DNA from: Ostreococcus mediterraneus
Taxonomy: Eukaryota; Chlorophyta; Mamiellophyceae; Mamiellales; Bathycoccaceae
Reading direction: 5' to 3'
Assembly (NCBI GenBank): GCA_012295225.1
Contig: WMKK01000001.1
Span: forward strand, 620,001 to 684,000
DNA length: 64,000 bases
The notes beneath the pieces are model-generated. The model saw only the letters and a list, made by a program, of their open reading frames with translations, did no database searches and was not told the origin of the DNA. Within the stretch, counting starts at the first letter, position 1, and each line of letters opens with the position of its first letter. Below, in pieces: positions 18,399 to 26,394 of the stretch. Both the position numbers and the translations under genes were made by a program.

Positions 18399-19382
18399 AT
18401 GTCGGCGATCATGGTACGTGCGCGCGCGCGAAAGGAGGACACGAGGAGGAGGACGAGGACGACACACGCGCGCGCGCTGGATAGTGTTGGCGTTGCGTGT
18501 GGTGGGTGATTAATCACGTCATAGGCGGTGTGTGTTGCGTCGATCGAGATAACTGACGAGTGGTACGCACGCGGATGATTCTTGTGCGTGTATGCGTAGG
18601 TGACGAATGTGGCGTCGAGTGCGGAAGAGTCACATTTGCGTGAGTTTTTCAGTACAGCGGGGGAGATTGCGCGCGTGCGCGTGAGCGCGCCCAAGGCAAA
18701 CGCGACGCGTAAAGCCGTCATTGAATTCAACGCTAGCGAAGCCGTGAGTGCGGCGGTGTTGTTGAATGGATGCTTGTTATTGAATCATCCGCTGAATATT
18801 GTAGAATGTGCGTATCCGGTGGCGGAGGATGTGAACTTGGAGGACCGCGTCGAGTTGAATACATTTGAAAGCAAGTTTGCGGGCTTCTTGGGCAAGACGT
18901 TATTGGCTGGTAAACAAGCAATTTCGGCGGTGAAAGAGTTTGATGAACGTAACCAGATCACGGCCAAGGCGAAGGAAAATTTGAAGGCGATGGATCAAAA
19001 GTTGCAAGTGTCCGCGAGCATTAAGAAGACGGATGAAAAGTTTGGCTTGTCTGAAGGCGTCAAGTCATTCAACGCCAAAGCATCGGCTCAAATGACCGAA
19101 CTTGACAAGAGCTTGAAGATTACGGCCACGACAAATGCGGTAGTTGGTATTGGCAAGGATGTAGGCAAGGGTGTCGTAAATAAAGCGATGGAAAACTCAG
19201 TCATTTCCAGCGCCACAAACACCGTCGTGAGCGGGTTGAACACCGCAACAGCCAAGGTGAAAGCCATCTCTGGTGAAGCCGTCGCGCCTTTAAAATCCGC
19301 ACAAAACACCAAGAATGAAATTTCCGTTGATGCGGAAACTTCCGCGGCTGAACCCACACCCGAGGCGGCGCCGACGGCTTAA
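18399..19382 (+). CDS. BPA1/ACD11-binding-partner-like RRM protein
   Basis: The model is join(18399..18413,18600..19382), 265 aa. Exon 1 codes only MSAIM; the ORF in exon 2 has no ATG at its start, so splicing is required. The RRM starts at once (VTNVASSAEESHLREFFSTA, RKAVIEFNASEAVSAAVLL). It is followed by helical repeats rich in Lys/Asp/Ala (FLGKTLLAGKQAISAVKEFD, TEKIK-like segments) as in plant BPA1-type proteins, which bind the sphingolipid-transfer protein ACD11 and have a non-canonical RRM. The function in the alga is unknown. The lumen-protein gene follows 85 nt downstream. Confidence 0.82.
18414..18599 (+). other. Intron of the BPA1-like gene
   Basis: 186 nt with donor GTACGT, branch ACTGAC at 18552-18557 and acceptor GTAG ending at 18599. 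Branch A to acceptor is 43 nt, the longest spacing seen here. It follows a five-codon first exon. Confidence 0.85.
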
Positions 19383-19466
19383 AAATGTACACAAGTAATT
19401 TTGAATTTGACGTGAAAGACACACACACACACATACAGCAACTCTAGGCGACACACCTCCACACGC

Positions 19467-20036
19467 ATGATGCTCTCCACGCGCACCGCGACTTTCGCTT
19501 CTTGGAGACAAAATACGCCATCTACGACGCGTGCGCGACGTCCAACGGTGTGCGCGTCGTCGGCGTCAGATGGACAACCGAGTAAAACTTCGTCTCTTAT
19601 CGCTGCGACCACCCTCGCGTGTGCGCTCGCAAATGCCTCGCCTGCGGTCGCCAAGAACGTAGAAATCACAATCGACGCGAGCCAAGTCGTGCAAGAGTCA
19701 TGCGGTCGAGCGGGTGGAGTGCCTGGATCAGGAACGTACAAGGCGAACTGCATACGTTTGAAGTTTACGGCTTACAACAAATCGAACGAGGTTGTGTACA
19801 ATGCCGACGTTTTCGGACAAGTCAAGGACCAAGCGAACGACGATGTCTTGTCCAGCGGGCGCATTGGATCAATAAAAGAGTTACAGCCCGGTGCAAACGA
19901 AACAAAGGTTGAGTTGACCGTCGGAGCGTCGCAGCCGTTGCCGCTCAAATTGAAAAATATGAAGGCGCGAGGAACCACTGAAATCAACTCTATGTCGGGG
20001 AATCCATACGACTATGAAGACGTGCTGGCATATTAA
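19467..20036 (+). CDS. Probable thylakoid-lumen protein of unknown function
   Basis: 189 aa with a bipartite plastid presequence. A Ser/Thr/Arg-rich stroma-targeting part (about 1-38) is followed by a hydrophobic thylakoid signal (LIAATTLACALANASPAVA) ending in an AxA cleavage motif before KNVEI. No twin Arg is seen, so the Sec route is likely. The mature part of about 125 residues is beta-rich (IRLKFTAYNKSNEVVYNADV, ELQPGANETKVELTV) with two Cys (ESCGRAG, KANCIRL) that could form a disulfide. I do not recognise a named family. The location is a fair inference; the function is unknown. Confidence 0.7.
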   Translation: MMLSTRTATFASWRQNTPSTTRARRPTVCASSASDGQPSKTSSLIAATTLACALANASPAVAKNVEITIDASQVVQESCGRAGGVPGSGTYKANCIRLKFTAYNKSNEVVYNADVFGQVKDQANDDVLSSGRIGSIKELQPGANETKVELTVGASQPLPLKLKNMKARGTTEINSMSGNPYDYEDVLAY

Positions 20037-20171
20037 TGCATGAATGCATATTGTGTGCTCTATCATCTAGTTGATTTCGGTGATTACATGTGCTTGAACT
20101 GCCTCCGACACCCCACCCCAGCCGTTGCGAGCAGCCGCTGATTCGCTTCACTTTACGGCGTGGCGTTTGCT

Positions 20172-20633
20172 ATGTACGCCGCGGCGTGGGACAAGTTTGC
20201 TCGCGATTTGTCCGATTCCGATAGCGAAGAAGACATCGTGCGCATCAGGAGGGAAGAGCATGAGAGTATACGAAAGCGTTTTGTAGCAGAAGTACAAAAA
20301 GAAGAGCGCGAACGTTTCGGTTGCGGGGCACGCGCTATCGATGTGACGGATACGCTCGACGATTATTATTTCATTGACGGACACGATCGAGTAATCGTGC
20401 ACGTGAGACTACCTACTTGTCTGCAAAATGCGAATATTGTTTTGGATTTGCAATTTCGATCGCAGAGCTTTAATGCGGATATCATGCACGAGGAACGGCG
20501 GTATCGTTTTGCAATCACCGAAACGCCCATGGAGTTCATCGCCGACAAGAGTCATGGTGAGCTTGTAAACGATGAACTCGTGATAGAGCTTGTCAAATTT
20601 GGAAAAGTTCCATGGGAACGATTGCAATGCTAA
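20172..20633 (+). CDS. CS (p23/CacyBP-like) domain protein
   Basis: 153 aa from the ATG at 20172 (MYAAAWDKF); the open frame reaches a GTG at 20160. The N-terminal 50 residues are an acidic/charged helix. Residues about 65-153 fit a CS fold, with YYFIDGHDRVIVHVRLP, FRSQSFNADI, RRYRFAITETPMEF and the closing KFGKVPWERLQ, close in pattern to the CS domain of calcyclin-binding protein. CS proteins act as Hsp90 co-chaperones or ubiquitin-ligase scaffolds. No SGS domain is seen. The assignment rests on pattern only. Confidence 0.65.
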   Translation: MYAAAWDKFARDLSDSDSEEDIVRIRREEHESIRKRFVAEVQKEERERFGCGARAIDVTDTLDDYYFIDGHDRVIVHVRLPTCLQNANIVLDLQFRSQSFNADIMHEERRYRFAITETPMEFIADKSHGELVNDELVIELVKFGKVPWERLQC

Positions 20634-20646
20634 TTCTATTCTATTT

Positions 20647-22368
20647 CTATTTCATGCTAGAGTTCGTTTCCTCCAATCGGCTCCATCGAACTATTGCTTG
20701 CTCCGCTGCCTCGCGCTTTGTGCGCTCCTTTCGAGCTGTGTTCTTCGCCTCTTCTAACTCCACGAGCAACGAATGTTGGCTACTGCTCGATTGTACTGTG
20801 CGTGGACTTTGAAACGATGGTTGCGCATGATTGCTTGGAGTCGATGCAAAGCTTAAAGGTGAGCGCACATCAATATTTCCACGAGCGACATACGCTTCAG
20901 TCAAACCTCTGTCTCTTGCGACAGCAGCTGCGGCACTAGCGATGAGTTCAGCATTTGCTATAGCTTCTCGCAATGCTGTGGCTTCGCCCGAAGCTCGAGA
21001 TGCAAGTTTTTCTGCGTTCGCTACCCGTTCTGCTTGCTCCTCCAATGCAGCTTGCAAATTACGAATCATCCCCTCTGATTCCCCACTCATGGGCGTTGCA
21101 GTACCAAAAGGTTGTGAACGGATACTGCCACCTGAGCCCAGAGTCGCGCTCACCGTACATTCACTTGCGCTGACGACCGATGAAAGTCTTCGACACAGAT
21201 CTTCTGCGCGTTCGCAACTATCCTGAAGGTTTCGATCCAAATTGCTCATGTGACTGCGATTCTCAACTGACCGTGGCGTTTCATCTCTCCCCCTGGAGAA
21301 GCTGCGATCAAGACTATCGAGGTGTTGACGTAGACTAATAACTTCCGCAATTTTACCATCAAGTTGCGTACGCAATTCTAGAACAAGCTTTTCCGCGGCA
21401 TCCGCGCGCGCGCGCGATTTCAACTCCTCTTTTGCGAGCTCTTGAACGAGCAACAATCCCAGCTCGCGTTCATTCGTCTGCTGAGGCTGGGACACCGATC
21501 CCGCCGCCATGGCAAGTATTTTGTCCTCCAGCTCGGCAATGCGCTTTGATTGTCTAGCGGCGTCTGTCGCACTCTCCACCGACTTGGTGTCACGAAGCAT
21601 ACCTTCTAGGCGTGTGATTTCGGCGCTCCTCGCCTTAAATACTTGCCTCTCAACTTCAAAGTCCTTACGCAATTTCGCCGATCTCATTCGCTCTTCATCA
21701 GCCTCCGCGCGTGCCTCTGTGACGGCTTTCTCTGCTCGCTTTAATCTATCTAAACGTTCCGCTGACTCTCCTCGTAATCCCCCATTAGACGTCTGCAACG
21801 CGCGAACCTTTTGCGTCAACCGTCCTATCTCAGCTTGAGCGAAATTCAAAGCCTTCTCACTCGTCTCAACGCGAGCAGATTGCCTTTCGTACGCCAGCAG
21901 TGCATCTTTGCGTTGACCTAGAGCGCGATCTCTTGTCATTTCAGCTCGATCACGTTCCCTTAATACAACCTCTAACTCCTCGGCAAACCGTTCCACCGCG
22001 GTCTTCGTCGGTGTCCCCCATGGTGGTGTGTTCTCGACGGATTCCTCGCCGTCCACGCGCGTAATCAACGCAATTGCCAATTTTAATGTACTATTCTTCG
22101 ATAATTCTTGCGCATCCGCCAGAGCGGGCTCCGACAGAGCCGTGCGTAGCGCGGCGTCGACGGCAAAGAGCTCGGCCCAAGCATCTTCAACGGTCATCGT
22201 CGATGCTCGCGCGCTTGTGCGCTCGTGGACGTCGCCGACTGATCCCACATCGCTGAAGAACGATGTGGACGGATCATAGACCATAGTCAGGACGCGAGAG
22301 CGTCGTGTGAATCGCTCCGAGATTAGAAGTGCCGTCAAAGAGGGCGCGAGTTTCTCGTTCGCAGCCAA
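20647..22368 (-). CDS. Long coiled-coil protein, unknown function
   Basis: 573 aa; starts at 22284 (MVYDPSTSFF) or further in are also possible. Residues about 130-360 are strongly coiled (RERDRAEMTRDRALG, EARAEADEERMRSAKL). A Ser-rich linker and a second coil near 430-480 follow, then a Ser/Pro tail (SFQSPRTVQSSSSQHS) and a last Arg/Glu helix. It has no catalytic motif or membrane segment. It could be a cytoskeletal or centrosome-type scaffold, but no family is recognised. Confidence 0.7.
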   Translation of the reverse strand: MAANEKLAPSLTALLISERFTRRSRVLTMVYDPSTSFFSDVGSVGDVHERTSARASTMTVEDAWAELFAVDAALRTALSEPALADAQELSKNSTLKLAIALITRVDGEESVENTPPWGTPTKTAVERFAEELEVVLRERDRAEMTRDRALGQRKDALLAYERQSARVETSEKALNFAQAEIGRLTQKVRALQTSNGGLRGESAERLDRLKRAEKAVTEARAEADEERMRSAKLRKDFEVERQVFKARSAEITRLEGMLRDTKSVESATDAARQSKRIAELEDKILAMAAGSVSQPQQTNERELGLLLVQELAKEELKSRARADAAEKLVLELRTQLDGKIAEVISLRQHLDSLDRSFSRGRDETPRSVENRSHMSNLDRNLQDSCERAEDLCRRLSSVVSASECTVSATLGSGGSIRSQPFGTATPMSGESEGMIRNLQAALEEQAERVANAEKLASRASGEATALREAIANAELIASAAAAVARDRGLTEAYVARGNIDVRSPLSFASTPSNHAQPSFQSPRTVQSSSSQHSLLVELEEAKNTARKERTKREAAEQAIVRWSRLEETNSSMK

Positions 22369-22444
22369 AGACGATCAACTAAATACACATCTGAAACTAA
22401 AACTGCTATGGCTAAGCGTGTGAGCTAATATTCTATGAATCTAT

Positions 22445-23701
22445 TTATTTTTCGTCGTAACCGAGACACCTATAATCATCTTCGTAAAGCGTGTGGAATC
22501 GATCCACGTATATACCTCGATCCGTCGAAGGCTCTGGAATTTGCACCGCTCGGCCAACACCGTCATAGACCACGCGTACTGGCTCGTATAAATCCCCCTT
22601 TTGCGGTGCACGTTTGCCCTCGATTGTATAGTTACGGAATGCTTCAATCTGCGCTTTGAGTTGGTTTTCACGTTCAACGATGTCGCACATGTGATCGATA
22701 CGCTCAAGCGGAGCGCGTGCGCCGTGCTTAGCACTCACGGAGAGTTGATCCAAAAGACGCGTCCAATCCTCGTTGAGCGATTCCACGCGCCCGATAAAAT
22801 GTATCGGAATTTTCTTTCCGTGCCGAGTGACTCCACTCATGCGGAACACCGCAGATTGTAAGTGCTCATCTAACCAAGGATTGTTGAGAAAATTCCACTC
22901 ATTCGTCGACCCGTCCTTCAACAGGCAAAATGTGGCATCACTCGCCGATTTTTCGCGCATTATCTCAAGCAAATCAATCGTTTGCTCGATCGTAGGTGGT
23001 CGTGTTGGTGTTTTCCCAGCCTCACAACCTTGGCACATTGAGCGGCAGAACGTTTGACGATATGCAGATGCGAAACGCTCTATTGGGTCGCGCACAAACG
23101 TGAAAAACGTATAGTTGGACAACACCTCATCTGGTAAAGATGCTGTCGTCGACCGACGCGTTTTTATCTTTCCATGCGGACCGACGTCGTAAACAGACTG
23201 ATCTGCATACTTTGGATCGTTCCAACTCGCCCCGAATGCCTCTTCTAGTCTATCTCTGATGCTCTCGCTTGCAGCTTTCGTGACGTCAACATACACTGCC
23301 CGCAAAGCATCGACCACAACTACGTCCGTCCCACGCGGGTTACAGCGAATATTTTCTTGCGCTGCTCGATCGAGCCGCCATTCACAGGACTTTGAATGCA
23401 TGAACATTCCCGCGCGCGCCGTTAAAGGTGAACGATCGCCCAACACTGCAGCAGAGCTGTGAACTGGCGTAGGCGAGTTTGAATGCCCTGACACAGCCAT
23501 TACTACTCCTATAACGACCGCGCATGAGACGAAAAGGCCGAAAGTTGGTCTGTTTGGCGTTTTTGTCGCGTCTCGCCGTCCCGCCGTCGTCGATTGATCG
23601 AGTAGTATCGTCGATTCGACGTCGCTCGTCAGTGTAACACCCTGATCGAGAAGTCTCATGTTGGCGAACGCCAGCGGCAACAATGTCACGCGCGCGTTCA
23701 A
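22445..23701 (-). CDS. Golgi-type membrane sulfotransferase
   Basis: 418 aa with type II topology: a short cytosolic N-terminus, one transmembrane anchor (LFVSCAVVIGVVMAVSG, about residues 55-72) and a lumenal catalytic domain. The PAPS-binding elements are visible: a 5'-phosphosulfate-type loop (VYVDVTKAASESIRDRL) and the 3'-phosphate motif TFFTFVRDPIERFASAY. The C-terminal FHTLYEDDYRCLGY resembles the end of carbohydrate sulfotransferases (HNK-1/chondroitin type). It should transfer sulfate to glycans of the cell surface or scales. The acceptor is unknown. Confidence 0.82.
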   Translation of the reverse strand: MNARVTLLPLAFANMRLLDQGVTLTSDVESTILLDQSTTAGRRDATKTPNRPTFGLFVSCAVVIGVVMAVSGHSNSPTPVHSSAAVLGDRSPLTARAGMFMHSKSCEWRLDRAAQENIRCNPRGTDVVVVDALRAVYVDVTKAASESIRDRLEEAFGASWNDPKYADQSVYDVGPHGKIKTRRSTTASLPDEVLSNYTFFTFVRDPIERFASAYRQTFCRSMCQGCEAGKTPTRPPTIEQTIDLLEIMREKSASDATFCLLKDGSTNEWNFLNNPWLDEHLQSAVFRMSGVTRHGKKIPIHFIGRVESLNEDWTRLLDQLSVSAKHGARAPLERIDHMCDIVERENQLKAQIEAFRNYTIEGKRAPQKGDLYEPVRVVYDGVGRAVQIPEPSTDRGIYVDRFHTLYEDDYRCLGYDEK

Positions 23702-23926
23702 ACGCGTGATCGAAGGTTTATCAGCGAGTCGTTACCTTTCTTCACGCGGCTTTTAAGACCGCACTATCGTCGCACCGAGCGACGAGGTTCGTAATGGCGC
23801 TATCGTTGAGGCGTGGTGTTTACTAACAACGTTGGTACTATTTGAGCGCGACGCGTCAACTTTGCAATATTACTGTTCGGGAATTACATACGATTAATAT
23901 TTGTATAATCAGACTCAATGTACAAA
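23702..23926. other. Spacer between sulfotransferase and ARM-TIR-SAM genes
   Basis: 225 nt upstream of the sulfotransferase start and beyond the stop of the next minus-strand gene. It contains no recognisable element. Confidence 0.4.
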
Positions 23927-26179
23927 TCAATGCGCTCGATATCCAGGAGATTTGTCTTTCTTTGGAGGACCACGGACGATAGGAGTGGACCTGGGTGTAG
24001 GCGCGGTGGAGTCTTTCAACTTTCTCAGCTTTCCATCAAGCGGCCCTACTAGTTCTTCAATCTCGGTCAAAAAGAGCAATCTGTGACCATACGATTGCAT
24101 ACCAAGAACATTTTGAAGAAGTTCGTGTTGCTCAGCTATTTTTAATTGACCAAGCTCTTGATGCATCTTCAGCAGAACCTTGCCATAAATATTGTTATGT
24201 TCAAAGACGTGGACATATGCCTGTAAGCCAACAGCTGAGAGCCAACGATCCATGGCATCTGAATCTTTCGGTGCAGAAACGCCATCGGTGACGCTTCGCA
24301 CAGGAGCTACTGGTGCGGCTACGGCTTCTTGAGGCGAATCATTTCCGCCGCTTCCCTTCTGCAAAAACTTCGGAGCCGCAGAGTCATTATGAATAGCTTC
24401 TACAGCGGTCACTAATCCAGGAATAGATTGCTGCATCATGTCCGTGTTGAACATGTTGTAATAAAGTTTGCTTCCAACGAGAATACCTAACCAGCCGTCA
24501 GGTTTGTAGCCCTTTTCAACCATTACTGGGATCAAGCACTTCTTTCTCGTGTACGCATACTCAGCTTCAGTGCGACACGCTTGGGACTCTTTATATCTGC
24601 GAGAAACACACATGACAATCGCATCAGATGATTCAATTGCAGCTGCCATAGCTTCGAGAGTCGATCCCATCATACGATCGACATCCATCCAAACGTTAAA
24701 CCCGCGAGCGTTGAGCTCCTCCTTGAGTTGTATGACTTGCGCTTGGTGATGCCACTCATACGACAGCATAACTTGGGCCTTGGCATTCTCGATTGCTCCA
24801 AGCTTTTGCATGTCTTCTGCACTCAAGCCAAGTGCGGTGCTGCCGCCTCCTTCGGCATCGTTTGTCTCTTCAGGCGGCGGTTGAATCATCCACAACGCGC
24901 CACGAGCCTTCATCTTTGTATTTTCACTTCCGAGACGTCTCGCCTCCTCAAGGGCCTCTATGAGTCCTGGCTCAGCAACGAGTTGTTCTTTCACTTCATC
25001 GTCGAAAGCTAAGTTCCATAAAGCTCCTGAGGCCCAAAATGAAGCACGATCCCATTGGTGTTGCTTCTCTCGAAGTACGCGAACAAGAAGGGTAATAACA
25101 CCCGCCTTGGCAAGACGTGGCTTCGCAGACTCCATCGTCGCCATGTTTGCGATCCCTTGGGTGATTTTCCAAACGGTGCAATTCATGCCCATATAACGCT
25201 CGCCTTCTAATGCTCTTCCGAGGAGGTCTACAATTGACTCCATTACTGTTTCGTCATCACCGAGCGTGTTGTCGTTGTCCTCCCGACCAACAAGGTTTGC
25301 GATTGTCATCGCCGCGTTCACGCGACCAAAACCTTCGTGCGTCAAAAATGATGCACAGATTTCAACCATTCCATTCGACGTCAACAGTTTGATTTGAGCA
25401 CCATTGAGACTTAAATTTCTCACCAAGCACAAAGCGTGATCGCACGTCGTTAATCCTCGAACGTCACACCATGACACTTTGCACGCCTCGTCCGAGCACT
25501 TACTTTGCAACTTCAGCGCAATAGTTGGCACAAGACGCGACTTGGCCATCACGCGATGCAGGTCTTCATTGAATGCAACAAGCGTTGAACCCAAGAAAAG
25601 CGCTGCGTTTTGCACGTACTCGGGCGCACCTTCTGCCAAGGACTGTCGAAAATACGCAAACATGTTGTGCTGGCTGCCAACCTTCCAGCACGCTGAAGAG
25701 TTTCTGTAACACACCGCCTGAAGTGCCCAGAGCGCTTCAGCGCAGTCATTTTCGGCTAATGTACACAAAGAGTCCACACAGTCCCCGAGCAACACTTTTG
25801 ATTGTGCTGGCTGCAACTTGCCTTTGTTCTCAATTTTTTCCACGAGAGCCTGTCGGATCCATTCCGCGGCGGCGAGCACGTCTTTGCTTGGTACAACATC
25901 GCCATCTTCCGCACCCTCCGCATACGCGCGCAGCACCGCCGACTGTTTTTCCAATATCGCGTCGAAACTCGCGCTGTCACCGACGACTGCCATGTCGAAA
26001 AGCACACCCGGCTCACGCACAACCTCAACCTCGACGTGCTCCGCCGACACCGGTCTCCGCATCGTACACGCCCATCTATTCGCACCATTCGACGGTGCCG
26101 TCGTCAACGACGAACGCTGCCCATACTCGCGCATTCGTGCATTCGCCACCACGCCTCGAGCGTTCATCATCGCCGACAT
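23927..26179 (-). CDS. ARM-TIR-SAM protein, candidate NADase (SARM1-like)
   Basis: 750 aa. After a short basic N-terminus, residues about 80-450 form armadillo-like helical repeats (e.g. HALCLVRNLSLNGAQIKLL, SFWASGALWNLAFDDEVKE). A TIR domain covers about 468-600 (AQVMLSYEWHHQ with M471; GFNVWMDVDRMMGSTLEAM; SDAIVMCVSRRYKES). A SAM domain is at about 643-712 (MDRWLSAVGLQAYVHVFEHN). Glu538, in CRTEAEYAYTRKKCLIPV, aligns with the catalytic Glu of SARM1-type TIR NADases. In SARM1 the ARM part restrains the TIR, SAM repeats oligomerise it, and NAD+ is cleaved to nicotinamide and ADP-ribose forms. The order here, TIR before a single SAM, differs. Activity is inferred. It is divergent from the receptor cyclase gene. 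Confidence 0.88.
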   Translation of the reverse strand: MSAMMNARGVVANARMREYGQRSSLTTAPSNGANRWACTMRRPVSAEHVEVEVVREPGVLFDMAVVGDSASFDAILEKQSAVLRAYAEGAEDGDVVPSKDVLAAAEWIRQALVEKIENKGKLQPAQSKVLLGDCVDSLCTLAENDCAEALWALQAVCYRNSSACWKVGSQHNMFAYFRQSLAEGAPEYVQNAALFLGSTLVAFNEDLHRVMAKSRLVPTIALKLQSKCSDEACKVSWCDVRGLTTCDHALCLVRNLSLNGAQIKLLTSNGMVEICASFLTHEGFGRVNAAMTIANLVGREDNDNTLGDDETVMESIVDLLGRALEGERYMGMNCTVWKITQGIANMATMESAKPRLAKAGVITLLVRVLREKQHQWDRASFWASGALWNLAFDDEVKEQLVAEPGLIEALEEARRLGSENTKMKARGALWMIQPPPEETNDAEGGGSTALGLSAEDMQKLGAIENAKAQVMLSYEWHHQAQVIQLKEELNARGFNVWMDVDRMMGSTLEAMAAAIESSDAIVMCVSRRYKESQACRTEAEYAYTRKKCLIPVMVEKGYKPDGWLGILVGSKLYYNMFNTDMMQQSIPGLVTAVEAIHNDSAAPKFLQKGSGGNDSPQEAVAAPVAPVRSVTDGVSAPKDSDAMDRWLSAVGLQAYVHVFEHNNIYGKVLLKMHQELGQLKIAEQHELLQNVLGMQSYGHRLLFLTEIEELVGPLDGKLRKLKDSTAPTPRSTPIVRGPPKKDKSPGYRAH

Positions 26180-26394
26180 CCTGCAGAGCGGATCCTGGAA
26201 TATAATTCTCTTACAAGGATAAGCTCGCCCCGAGTCGGCGACCGTGCGCGTGCGAGAGTACCACAGACGCGCGTGCGTGCGTCGGTGCCGTCGTCGTCGC
26301 GATTATCTCTGCCCGCGAAGCACTCGTGCGCGTTCGAGTTCGCGTCGCGTCGTGTGCTCGTCGGAAGTAATTTCACGGCGGCGCGCGCGGAATT
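26180..26394. promoter_or_regulatory. Shared divergent promoter, ARM-TIR-SAM / receptor cyclase
   Basis: 215 nt separate the two outermost start codons, so the genes very likely share promoter DNA. An AATATAATT stretch lies near 26200-26208, close to the ARM-TIR-SAM start. No known operator was recognised. Confidence 0.5.
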
